Source: Phaeosaccion multiseriatum
Lineage: Eukaryota; Ochrophyta, other classes
Direction: 5' to 3'
DNA length: 64,000 bases
NCBI GenBank assembly: GCA_965112735.1
Contig: OZ218952.1
Location: 2,790,001-2,854,000 of the forward strand
The position numbers and the translations under genes were made by a program. Each line of letters opens with the position of its first letter. The first letter of the stretch is position 1. Shown in pieces: positions 1-20,900 of the stretch. Under the pieces are notes generated by a model, which was not told the origin of the DNA, made no database searches, and saw only the letters and a program-made list of their open reading frames with translations.

Positions 1-90
1 AACATCCCAAAGGCAATTCCCATACCGTACCCTGTGTTGGAGGAAGGCAAAAGGGGCAGTCAGGGTAGTTGGTGGGGGTGAGGCTCTGGG

Positions 91-369
91 TCATAAGGAA
101 AGAGCCCACCTTCGACCGTCTGAGCACCAACCTGCGGCAGTGCCCACGATGAGCTTGACGCCGCAGCTCTCTGCCATCCACGACGGATTCACGCCCGGGT
201 GCTCGCCCCCCCGCACGTGGGACCAGGTCTTAAAGTAGGGAAGGGAGGAGACATGCGGGACTCCGGCCATGTGCTGCCGGGCCTCCGCACCCAAGCCCCC
301 CCACACACCGGGTAGCGCGGGAGGAGGAGAAGGGGCTCCTTTCGACGAGGAGGGTGGGGAATCACTCAT
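91..369 (-). CDS. Possible first exon of a gene running off the left edge
   Basis: An ATG at 367-369 opens a 92-codon frame on the minus strand. The part from about residue 35 (HVSSLPYFKTWSHVRGGEHP) has a normal, non-repetitive composition. A GTTGGT donor-like site lies near 139-144, so the coding part may stop there and continue beyond the window. I do not recognise the product. It could equally be a chance frame. Confidence 0.3.
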   Translation of the reverse strand: MSDSPPSSSKGAPSPPPALPGVWGGLGAEARQHMAGVPHVSSLPYFKTWSHVRGGEHPGVNPSWMAESCGVKLIVGTAAGWCSDGRRWALSL

Positions 370-477
370 TTGTATCCTTGTTGGGAAGGCAGAGGATACA
401 GTGAAGGAGGGGAAGGATAAGAGGGGGGTGGGGCGGAAGAAACTGAAACTGAAACTGAAGTCTGAACCGATGCCGGC

Positions 478-618
478 CTGATATTATGGCCGGCGCCAGC
501 CGGGTCTGATTCCTGATTATGACCGGCGCCAGCCGGCCTGATTACTGATTATGACGGGCGCTAGCCGGCCTGATTACTGATTATTGGCGCCAGCCGGCCT
601 GATTACTGATTATGGTCG
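478..618. repeat. Palindromic tandem repeat, about four degenerate units
   Basis: Units of about 32-38 bp alternate a GC-rich palindrome (core CCGGCGCCAGCCGGCC) with an AT-rich linker (TGATTACTGATTAT). The same unit recurs near 55200-55275, so it belongs to a dispersed intergenic family. It lies just downstream of the ELMO gene's stop. Confidence 0.8.
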
Positions 619-721
619 GCGAATACTGTAACCTCTTCCAGGGCCGAGAAGGCAGAGAGGCCGAAGTTCTATTACAAGTGCCAGGAGAAAGGACGCCAAA
701 GTTCTATTGCCAGGAGCAGCA

Positions 722-2443
722 TCATCTGAGCAGGCCCCTCTCTGTGGCGAGACTGATAAACGCGCCCCAATTGTCGGGCCCCTGCTGTAGCACGCCCTCC
801 ACAGAGTCCTTGACATAGCCAATCACCTGGCCAAAGTCACTGCGAGAGGAGCCTCGCTGAGCCCACTCCGAGTCCAGCAGCAGAAAGGCGATGACAAACA
901 CCTCGAAGAAGGCCCGCTCCTCCCCAAACACGCCCCAAAACGAAGCCCTCGTGCTGACAAACTGTCCTCCCCGAAGGTCCAGTAAGTCAGCTAACATGAG
1001 TGTGAGGTTGTTCGCCACCACGGCCATAGGGTAAGTTTCGTCGGTCTGGGAAGCCTGCGCCCGGTACATGTCATGCGTGGCGTCCGGGTACTTGTCGCAG
1101 AGGTAGCTCAGATTGCGCAGGGCCAGGCAACCCGTCCCCTTCAAATCCTTTCGGGGCACATCGTCTGGGTGTTGGAAACCTGCCGACGCCCAGCGCTTCG
1201 TCGCTTCTCCTCCTCCTCCTCCTCCTCCTCTCGGAAAGCCCTCACCCGGGAAAAGCACCTCCCACACCACCTTCAAGTCACGCATGTGAGGCCCGGTCTG
1301 TGACATATCAAGGGGTGTGGACAGCAAATCGCCAAGGGCTTGGAGGTTGCGTGTCTCATGAGGAGAAGGGGTGCTAGAGCTGGCGGCCTTCCACAGCTTG
1401 GCCCCGAGCTTGGCGGCGCCAAAGCCCACGCCCTTGGCAACCTTGGCAGCCGAGAGAGTCTTGGAGGTGACCGCCTCCTTCCATTTCTTGTGCTGGGTGG
1501 CACATCCCGCGGTTTCCAGCGCTGCCCTCAGCCCTCCCAGGCCCAACGCTCCTGCCCCGCCCCCCCCGCCTCCCTCATCTGGGTGGTCAGAGAAGCCCCG
1601 ACCACTACTGCCGCCACTCCCGAAGCTACTAAATCTCCCGCTATTCCTCTTTCCGCCACTGCTGCTACTGCTGCCGGGGCTCGATGGTTGCTTCTGCCAA
1701 TGGCACATATCGTCCAACCCTCCACCGACCTCACCCACATCACCGCGAGCCCTGTATCCCCCTCCCCCTCCCTCGCCGCTACCACCACCTCTGTACCCTC
1801 CTGCTCCACTTCCTCCTCCTCCACCACCACCACCACCTCCACCTCCGCCATCCTGATACTCGTCTCCTCTCGTCGGCGATTTGGCGGGGGGTGGAGGCCC
1901 GAAGGCGTCGTTGAAGGAAGCGGTTGACGACAATGGGGGGGGAGGGGGCGAGCCGTAGAACGAAGACGATGACGGGGGTGCCGCGCCTGAAAGTGGCGGA
2001 GTGCGTCGAGGCGGGGGAACTGGTGCTTGCGAGGACTGGCCTCCCACCCCTGGCGCCACCCCTGTTCCCTCGTGTCCTTCGTCTCCAAACGAGAGTGGCA
2101 GCACCCTTAGCCGTATGCTATAACCCTTCGGCTGGCCCCTCTCCGTCTCCTTTGCTAGCCCCCCGAAGTTCCTCGCCAAGCCCAGTGCATCCTCGTCCTC
2201 GCGCGTGAGGTCTAACCACACACACTCGCTCGTGTCAGTGGGGTCGAGCACTCGGAGGCGAAAGTTAAAGACACCCTCATAAGGGAAGTAGTGCCGCAAG
2301 TGCTTTAGCGTTACAGACTGTGGTGGCACCGGTTCAGCCCCTCCTCCCTTCCCAACGCCCGATGGCCCAGGGATGAAGTAGCTTGACGCCAATCCAGTCT
2401 CCGGGTCGTGCGCATCGCCGAGAATCTCGTAATGGCAATTCAT
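722..2443 (-). CDS. ELMO-domain protein with N-terminal DIX-like region
   Basis: One uninterrupted 573-residue frame. The start is the ATG at 2441-2443 (MNCHYEILGD); the frame extends 14 codons further upstream without another ATG. Residues ~45-120 (SVTLKHLRHYFPYEG, then an acidic REDEDAL stretch) resemble a DIX-type head-to-tail interaction domain. A Ser/Gly/Pro-rich linker with long Gly tracts follows. Residues ~375-570 form an ELMO domain: W..AGFQ, GTGCLALRNL and the helical YPMAVVANNLTLMLADLL are clear. ELMOD-type proteins act as GAPs for ARL/ARF GTPases through an Arg in the DFRG motif. Here that motif reads DLKG (Lys codon 1139-1141), so classical GAP activity is doubtful. It is divergent from the STPGR gene. 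The ELMO call is firm; the DIX-like call is weaker. Confidence 0.85.
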   Translation of the reverse strand: MNCHYEILGDAHDPETGLASSYFIPGPSGVGKGGGAEPVPPQSVTLKHLRHYFPYEGVFNFRLRVLDPTDTSECVWLDLTREDEDALGLARNFGGLAKETERGQPKGYSIRLRVLPLSFGDEGHEGTGVAPGVGGQSSQAPVPPPRRTPPLSGAAPPSSSSFYGSPPPPPLSSTASFNDAFGPPPPAKSPTRGDEYQDGGGGGGGGGGGGGSGAGGYRGGGSGEGGGGGYRARGDVGEVGGGLDDMCHWQKQPSSPGSSSSSGGKRNSGRFSSFGSGGSSGRGFSDHPDEGGGGGGAGALGLGGLRAALETAGCATQHKKWKEAVTSKTLSAAKVAKGVGFGAAKLGAKLWKAASSSTPSPHETRNLQALGDLLSTPLDMSQTGPHMRDLKVVWEVLFPGEGFPRGGGGGGGEATKRWASAGFQHPDDVPRKDLKGTGCLALRNLSYLCDKYPDATHDMYRAQASQTDETYPMAVVANNLTLMLADLLDLRGGQFVSTRASFWGVFGEERAFFEVFVIAFLLLDSEWAQRGSSRSDFGQVIGYVKDSVEGVLQQGPDNWGAFISLATERGLLR

Positions 2444-2695
2444 TGCGTGCTCTGATTGCTGAGGCAGGGTGGCAGGTGGCTTCACCTCACACCCACACCT
2501 TTATGAACAGCTGCGCCTGCCTTCAAACGCACATCGCAAGCTCTGGGAGCAAGGAGCAGGAGAGCATAAGAACAGAAAGTTAAGTTAATGGGACAGAGGG
2601 TTGTTAAAAGCCACTGTAACGCCAAATCCAATTCCCTCCTCTTTTACACATCCACCTCCCTTTTACACATCCACCGTCCCGTTGTATGAGGAGCC
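2444..2695. promoter_or_regulatory. Shared divergent promoter region
   Basis: The 252 bp between the start codons of the ELMO gene (-) and the STPGR gene (+) must hold both promoters. It contains a direct repeat of TTTTACACATCCACC close to the + start. No TATA box is evident. The regulatory role is inferred from position only. Confidence 0.45.
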
Positions 2696-5600
2696 ATGGC
2701 GATGCCCACGCGCTCCGCTCGGCGGACAGTGTTCGAGGATACTACTCCCACCCCTGCCAACATCGGCCCAGGCAGCTACGAGCAGCTCACGAAGGACAAG
2801 GTGATGCCGAGCTACACCGGCTTCGGGACAGGGGAGAGGAGGTGTAGCGATGGCAGCAGTGGTGGTGGTGGTGGCAGGGCTGGAAAGACCAAGCAGGTCA
2901 CGCCAGGCCCGGGAGAGTATGACGTTGGTGGTATGGGGAGCGGGAGTAGAGATAGTGGTGGAGGAGAGCAGCCGCAGGACTCCAACCAGAATCAGCGGCG
3001 CCGAAACACCAACCCCCCTGTGCAACGGTCAGCCTGCTTCTCGTCCAAGTCGGCTCGCATCGCCCCTCAGTACACGGGCTCCAGCGCCTTCGCCGTGGCC
3101 AGCCTCGTGGAAGTGCCCGGGCCAGGCGCGTACAATGCAGGCTCTGTAGGGGGCAGCAGCAGTGGAGGAGGGGCAGGAGGGATAACCGGAGGTAGTCGAC
3201 CGGGGAGAGGAGAGGGACAGCGGGGCAAGCCCCCACGACGGAGACAGCAGCAGTCGCTGATCGCATACCGCTTCAACCCTCCGGCTATTCCTGCTCGGGG
3301 GCAGAGCTTCGGCTATGATCAGGTACGAGAGCTGGGATGGGGCTGGCTTGGCTCAGAGCGAGCGACACCACATGCCTTCGTACTCCTCCTCTTCCTTCTG
3401 AATAGATTCTCCTGGGGAGGGGAGAAGTGTTGTACGCCACGGAAAAGGCCCCTCCCCTGATGCTCTCCGTCGTTGGTCAAGTCCTGTTAAGGCCTTACTT
3501 ACCCATCCTCTACCATTGTAGGATAATGCACAAAGAGAGCGTAAGACGGAGCGCTGTGTTAGCTTCTTTCGAAGTCGCTTGCCCGCAGAGCCCCCTAACC
3601 CCCTCGCTTCATCCCCACCCCCCCGTTGCCCTCCCACCCCTCCCACCCTCCTCCTCCTCCTTCTCCTCCTCCTCCTCCTCCTCCTCCTCCTCCTCCTCCT
3701 CCTCCTCCTCCTCCTCCTCCTCCTCCTCCTCCTCCTCCTCCTCCTCCTCCTCCTCCTCCTCCTCCTCCTCCTCCTCCTCCTCCTCCTCCTCCTCCTCCTC
3801 CTCCTCCTCCTCCTCCTCCTCCTCCTCCTCCTCCTCCTCCTCCTCCTCCTCCTCCTCCTCCTCCTCCTCCTCCTCCTCCTCCTCCTCCTCCTCCTCCTCC
3901 TCCTCCTCCTCCTCCTCCTCCTCCTCCTCCTCCTCCTCCTCCTCCTCCTCCTCCTCCTCCTCCTCCTCCTCCTCCTCCTCCTCCTCCTCCTCCTCCTCCT
4001 CCTCCTCCTCCTCCTCCTCCTCCTCCTCCTCCTCCTCCTCTGTTAGGGATGGGATGGAGATGTACGTCCCTTAGAAGCTCCGACGACGGTTCGCTCTGGG
4101 GAGAAGGGAGACACTGCGGGGCCTGGCGACTATGAAAACCTTCGAAAGGAGAAGCACCGCTCCACGAAGATCTGTATGGATGAGAGAAAGACTGTATTCG
4201 ACAGGGAGTGGGCCTGTCACGAGATCAAGCCCGGCCCGGGCCAATACGACCCGAACATTCACGCCATCCCCCAGGTGGGAAGGTCTGAGGGGGGCGGCAG
4301 CGGGCAGCACGCGAGTTCGTGTTTTGCCAACACAGTGCCCAAGCAAGCACCAGCATCAGACACGCCAGGGCCGGGGGCATATCGACCGGAAGGGCAGGGG
4401 GGTGGGGCGATGGGGACAGGTGCCGGAGCGGGTACAAAGTCCACTCTACAGTGCTTTGGCAGCACCAGTCGAAGAGGGGCCTGGCTCCGAGAGGCTATGG
4501 GGTCTTCCTCTTCCTCGTCCTGTCCTGTTCCGGGGCCAGGAGCCTACGGCGGAGCAGAGACGGGCTCTTCGTTTGCATTTCGCCCCCAAAAGACTCTGCT
4601 GGACGAGCCTGTTTCCTTCTCCTCCACCGCACAACGCCCAGTGCTGAGTAACAATGGCGACGCAAGGCCCAATGCCGGGGGGGCTGGGGCGCCGGGCCCT
4701 GGTCAGTACGACATGTGGTACTCCACATTGGCGGGGAATGTGTACAAAATGGCCCACGTGGGGCGGCTGGGGGCGTTTGGAACCCGCGACGCGAGGTTCC
4801 GAGAGACCGCCCCCAAAGCGGAGGTACCCAAGGACAATATGCAAGCGTGGAACGAGAGGGGCCAGGCGCCGGTCAAGAAGGTGGTGACACATCCCAATTT
4901 GGGCACAAGTCCCTTCAGAGGCAAGGCAGGGACGGGAAGGGGCCCTACCGCCAACCTTCAGAAGGACCACCTGCCTCCTGCGTGTACCAGTTACGACGTC
5001 AAGGGGGAGTTTGATCAAATCAAGGCCCTTGCTGAGGAGATGAAAAGGAGGAGAGCCGCCGCCGCCCAGGCACTGTCTCAGACCCAGCAACAGGCACAGC
5101 AGGCAGGCGGAGGAGGAGAAGGAGGAGGTGGGCTTGACCAGAACGGCCCCGCCGGCGCGAACTTGAAGGGCCACAGCGGCCACACTCATACGACTGGGAT
5201 GGGACTGTCGTCGTTCGGGGCCGGTGACCGCTTCAAAGGAGGGGCGTTTGACTCCAGTGACAAGGAGGAGCTGCCAGGCCCCGGGGCGTACATACCGAGA
5301 GATGGCAGCAAATGCAGCAGCAACAGGGGGCATACTTCTTCGCAGTGGGCCCAGGGCTCTCGCTTCCCAGGTGCGACACTTCCTTTTGTATATATGTGAC
5401 TTAGATATTGTACTGTACCGTACTGTATGGGTGTGACTCTCTGTAACACTTGCATTGCATTGCCCCCCTTCAAGTACCATCTAACCTTCACCCCCCCCCC
5501 CCCCAAGTGGATGATGTATGTTTAACATGATAACCTCAAAAGTAACTTGAAAAGGAACCAACAAACTCGACTTGAACTCTGTCCTGAACTTCCTTCCACC

Positions 5601-5785
5601 CAGGTACCCCCGTTACCACCCCTGTGGGCCCAGGCGCCTACGAGCTTGGGGGATCTCTGAGCAAGAAGAGCTTCAACATCACCTTCTCTTCGCGCAAGGC
5701 CTCGAGGGGCAGGGGAGGAGGCGATGGAAGGAGTGGGGGGGGGGGAGGGGGAGATGACTGGCTCGGGCAAGTAGCCGCAATGGCG

Positions 5786-5788
<3 letters not shown>
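2696..5788 (+). CDS. STPGR (sperm-tail PG-rich repeat) flagella-type protein
   Basis: Exons 2696-3322, 4047-5370 and 5604-5788 join in frame across GT...AG sites (712 codons including stop). The start is ATGGCGATG at 2696. The protein carries at least six PGPGxY-type repeats: IGPGSYE, TPGPGEYD, VPGPGAYN, TAGPGDYE, KPGPGQYD and, in the last exon, VGPGAYELGG with SKKSFNITF. This is the STPGR/SHIPPO family, associated with axonemal and other microtubules in flagellates. Linkers are Gly/Ser-rich and probably disordered. Intron 1 holds a ~390 bp CTC array directly before its acceptor. A small extra exon around 3522-3557 is possible, because there is an acceptor at 3520-3521. The stop codon is the first of 25 tandem in-frame TGAs. 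A flagellated life stage is inferred. Confidence 0.85.
3648..4040 (+). repeat. (CTC)n microsatellite in intron 1 of the STPGR gene
   Basis: About 130 almost perfect CTC units, ending five bases before the TTAG acceptor at 4043-4046, so the array serves as the polypyrimidine tract. Poly-Leu, poly-Pro and poly-Ser frames over it are not genes. Confidence 0.97.

Positions 5789-5860
<72 letters not shown>
5786..5860 (+). repeat. (TGA)25 microsatellite starting at the STPGR stop codon
   Basis: 25 perfect TGA units in the same frame as the coding sequence. The first unit is the stop codon. Confidence 0.97.
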
Positions 5861-5862
<2 letters not shown>

Positions 5863-6607
5863 GTGTTCGTGTTGGTTGTGGTTAAGATGATGGTGGTGCT
5901 GCTGCTGGTGGTGCAGTCCTGATGATACTGGGATTTGTTTAGCGCAGTCAGTCACCAAGAAAAGCAAAAAAAAAAAAAAAAAAAATGTACCAAAAAAATA
6001 TTGAACATTTGCTTTGGCTTCACAGTGGTGACTGGTACTGTGTTGATACCCCCAGGCGGCCACTCCCCCCCTCTACTGTGAGCCAAGACACGAAGGCGTG
6101 AGCTCAAGAGCGTGACATCGACGTCGACATCGACATCGACATCAGACATCGACATCGACATTATATCGATCTCTTGCCCAGCAATCATCATCATACGATG
6201 TACTTCTATTTATCATTCATCATACGCCCTGTAAGGTCGGCCAATTGAGCTCCTCCATGGCGTGGTGCGGATGTGGTCCTACCCTTACCAACCTTAAGGT
6301 ACTTCTAGTACTTCGTAGTATTTAACTTGAGAGGTGATGCTGCATGGACAAAGAGATCAACGCGCTAATTAGGACTTGCCGGCTTGCTCTTTCTCCTCCC
6401 CCCCTCCCCCCCCTCCTCCTCCTCCCACTCCTCCTCCTCCTCCTCCCCCTCACCCCCCTTCTCCCACTCCTCCTCCTCCTCCTCCTCCTCCTCCTCCTCC
6501 TCCTCCTCCTCCTCCTCCTCCCCACCCCCTCCTCCTCATCCCCGTCCCCCTCTCTCCCTCCTCCTCCCCCTTCCTCCCTCTCTGTCCCTCCTCCTCCTCC
6601 TCCTCCG
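5861..6607. other. Convergent intergenic region with low-complexity tracts
   Basis: Lies between the ends of the STPGR gene (+) and the cyclase gene (-). It contains a poly-A run of about 20 near 5966-5985, a (GACATC)n tract near 6114-6160, and CTC-rich sequence from about 6395 to the cyclase stop codon. I see no gene. The CTC block probably lies in the cyclase 3' UTR, where it reads GAG. Confidence 0.7.
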
Positions 6608-17129
<10,522 letters not shown>

Positions 17130-17965
17130 TGGCCTCTAGATTAAAAGCTTGGCCACCTCTCATCTCACGCTCAGTGTAAAGCTCCTTTTTGAGCGACGCA
17201 TACGTCCTACTACTCCCTGGAGAGATGGCATAGCGTGTGACAGCATCCTGCTCGGGATGTTGAGCCTCATGTACCGCCAACGCTCGCCCTCCTGTGGCCT
17301 CTTTCCATGGCTCCAGAGCCAGCGCAGTTCCTATGTGTTTGGTCTCCTTGGAGCTTGCTACGCTTCTGCTGGGCTTCCCTGTTGCTATGCTCCTCACTAA
17401 GCCTTTGCGCCACAGCAGGAGCGGAATCACGGCCTACACAAAACTTTGGCTGTAGTACTCTTCACTGCTGACGCGTACGTTCAGTAGAAGACCGCATGTC
17501 AGCTCTCTACTTCTCCTCGTCTTCCCCTCTCCTCAGTCTTGATTTTTCTTTGCTGTTTCTCCTTTCCCAGCCCGTTTACAATGTTGCCGTAAATGGAAAG
17601 GGGCAGAGTCAGCCACCCTGAAACCGTCATTGACTTAAGCTTTTTGTCGTTGGGAATAAAATCAATCTCGCCGCCCTCTTTCCGTTAGGTGTTCCACACG
17701 TGTGACGGAGGGAGCGGTAAGGTAATGCAGCAGATGAGAAGGAGTAGTACATGATATGGAAGCAGGGGACTGGAGAAGCTAGAAGAGAAGGAGCGTACCA
17801 GAAGATGTGAGAGACGGAGTGTGTCAAACTGAGGATACACTGCGTTTGCTCGCCAAGCCGCTGCAAACATCGGCGGCTGGCTGCTGCACAAGAAGAAGCA
17901 GCCGGAGGGGAGTACAGCCATCTCTCTTTCATTCGTAGGGGAGTACAGCCATTCGGCTAGGTGCA
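17130..17965. promoter_or_regulatory. Divergent intergenic region between cyclase (-) and coiled-coil gene (+)
   Basis: 836 bp of non-repetitive sequence that must carry both promoters. A short direct repeat (GGGGAGTACAGCCAT, near 17909 and 17939) lies just upstream of the + start codon. I see no further gene here. Confidence 0.4.
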
Positions 17966-20900
17966 ATGGCCAAGCACTTTGCACATCCTGGAGGGGGGGC
18001 CTTCAGCTTTCTTCCGCCTGAGGTCGCCCAGGCTGGAATATTGGGTGCGGGGGGAGGGGCAAGTACAAACAACAACGAGGATGCTGCTGCTGGTGCTACT
18101 GCTACTGCTACTGCTGCTGCACTGGCCGCGCAGACAGCGGCCGCTGCCTGCAACGCCAAGCTTGCAGACATGCACCCTCTCTGCGCCCAGGAGGGACAGG
18201 TCAAGAAGCTCGTCTCCGCTGTGGAGGTCCTGCAGAGGGAGCTTGCTTCCCTGAAGTCCACGGAGATTGGGCTGAAGGAGAGTGAGAGGGCCCTGGAAAC
18301 AACCTCCTCTTCGCAGCGAAAGACGATTGGGAGCCTGCAGAGTAAAATCCAAAAGTTGGAGAGCAGGATCGAGAGGCTCATCACCAAGGAGAAAAACGTG
18401 CCCGCGCCCGCACTCCTTCCTACTCCCACTACCCAACAGAGTGCCTCCTTCGCTCTAGCAGCAGGGGGGGGCGCGGACGAGACGCCCGGGGCAGGGCGGG
18501 GGAGCGGGGGAATGAGCTTGTGGGGTAGCTTTTCCGACACTTTTCAGATTGACTCCCTGCTCGAGTGGACCGCATCTATCACTGGACACGGCGAGGTAGG
18601 AGGCAGCAGCAGCAGCAGCGCCGTAGGGAAAGGAATCAGCATCGCAGGAGACGCGGCCTCGGCCTCAGCAGGGATGGACGGCTCCTTACCGCCCGCTGCT
18701 CTGCTGGTCTTGGCCGTGCCAGTAATCTGGTTCAGCATGAGGCTGTACAGGCAGCAGGCTCAGCGACGGCAACAACAGCAACAGCTGGTAGTACAGCAGC
18801 AGCAGCAGCAGCAGCAGCAGCTCTATGTGACCAACGACAACGGGCAGCAAGCACTCCTCTTCTCTGCATCTGAAACGCCGCAGCAACAGTTCGAGCAACT
18901 GGTGAGGGACCATCCCTCCATTCAGCAAGGCCTCCAGGGTAAGCTGGAACACTTGAGATGCCTGCAGGCAGAGCTCGCAGCCTCGCAGGTGGAGAGAGAG
19001 CGACTTGTGCGGGCCTATCAACGCTTGCAGGAGGAGATGCAAGAACTAAACGAGCGGCACGAGGAGGATCAGAAGCGGCTCGACAGCGCAAGAGCAGACT
19101 CCGTGGATGCGGCTGTCAATCTCACCGCCTTGCAGTATGTGTCTGTAGAGGCCACGGTAGGGGTGGAGCAGGCACAGAGGGAGCTCAACACGCAGAAGGA
19201 AGAGCTAGAGACCAAGGTGAGAAGGTGGAAGGATGGATGGGAGGAAGGAAGGAAGGAAGGTAGCAGACAGGTAGGGTTATGGCCTCTCGTCGATCGTCTA
19301 TGGGTCCTGTAATGCGAGCCAAGTATCGGGAGACACAACAAAAGTGGATGTGTGGCACGTCATTTTTTCTGTTCTTTTTTCTACGGTCTATACTTGGTCG
19401 ACTTGGTTAGTTCATATGTGATGTAATGTAGTCCAAGAGCAATGAAGGAAACGTGCCTAACAAGCGCTGCAACCCTTTACATGTGTCGTCCCCCCTTCCC
19501 TTCTTTTCCTCCTCCTCCTCCCCTCCCCCTCTTCCCTCAGACCGCTCAAATTCGCGACCTTCACGCCCAAATCGACGAGGATCAGCGCCTGAAGGATGAG
19601 CAGAGTGCCTACATCACCACCCTCCATGCCTCCCTGCAGGACAAGGCCGTCGAGTGCAGGGCCCTCAACGCCCGTCTATTTGTGCAGAGTCAAGAGGACG
19701 ACGAGGGACTGGTAGAGGGGCTCGACATGCTCCGAGGCGCAAGGGATCAGCTGGAGACTGAACTTGCGGAGAAGAGCGTTGAAGTGAGAGAGAAGCAAGG
19801 CAAGCTCCATGCCCAGGGGAAGCAGCTCGTGGCCAAGGAGAGCATCTTACAGCGGCTGAAGGATCAGTTGGAGACGATGCGCAAGAAGGAGGAGGAGAGC
19901 CGGGCGAAACTGCAAGAGAGGGAAGAGGAGCTTCGACGAGCCAAGGCCAAAAGCCACGCTGCGGAAGTGGACACACGCAAGGCCCGGCGCAAGGTCAGCG
20001 ACTTGCAAGAGATGGTGATGGATCTGGCCTTTGAGAGGGACAGGCAGGAAAAGCTGGCCGACGCTCATCTCACTAAACTCAAGGCCTCTCTCGCCGAGCT
20101 CAAGGACTTGCAGGACGGAAGGGTGGGCAGCGAGAGGAAGGGCTGTCAGGCCAAGGAGATTGACCATCTGCGTGACGAGGTGAAGGTCTTGGAGAGGCTA
20201 GTGCAGGAGAAGGAACGAGCTCGTTTTTCCGTAACCGTCAAGTACGATGAAAAGATGGCCGAGCTCAAAGCCCTCGAGGACAGCAGAGGAGGGCTCATGA
20301 GGGCCGGGTGGATAGCAGTGGACGGCGCGGCGGCACTTGAGGAGGGAGCGGACGGAGCCGAGTGGGCTGTGCGGGCGGAAGCGGACGAGATTGGAGAACT
20401 GAGGGCCAAGCTCCGGCGAGCGGAGGAGGAGAAGATGGACTTGGATGCCCGCTTCGTGAGCACGTTTGGGGAGCTCGGAGACGCCGTCGGGCAGAGAGAT
20501 ATGCTACAGAAGATGGTGGAGCAGCTGCAGGAGGAGCGAGAGCAGCAGTTGATGATGCAGCAGCAGCAGCAGAAGGAGGAGGAAGACGCGGGTATTGCCA
20601 TGGATAGGACTACGATGGAGAAGGAGAGGTCGGCGGCCCAGGCTCAGGGGCGACATAGCGAGAGACAGGAAGTCGAGGCCGAGCTGCGAGAGAGACTCCG
20701 CAAGCAGCAACAAGAGGTGGCGGTGCTGTGTGCGGCCTGCCAGGAGCTGGAGGCGGTGGCGGAGAAGCTCGTCAGTGACGCGGAGGAAAGCGCACGAGAG
20801 ATGCGTCGGCAGCACGAGAAGGAGCTGGCGGTGGCGGTGCGGGATGGGCAGCTTACTGCGCAGCAGTTACAGAAACAGCTGAGGAGGGTGGCCAGAGAGG

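Noticed and set aside
3427-4135. Poly-Ser, poly-Pro and poly-Leu frames
   Set aside because: Three phases of the CTC microsatellite inside an intron.
4446-5480. 344-codon minus-strand frame
   Set aside because: Antisense to the STPGR coding exon, whose PGPG motifs and in-frame splicing show that the + strand is coding.
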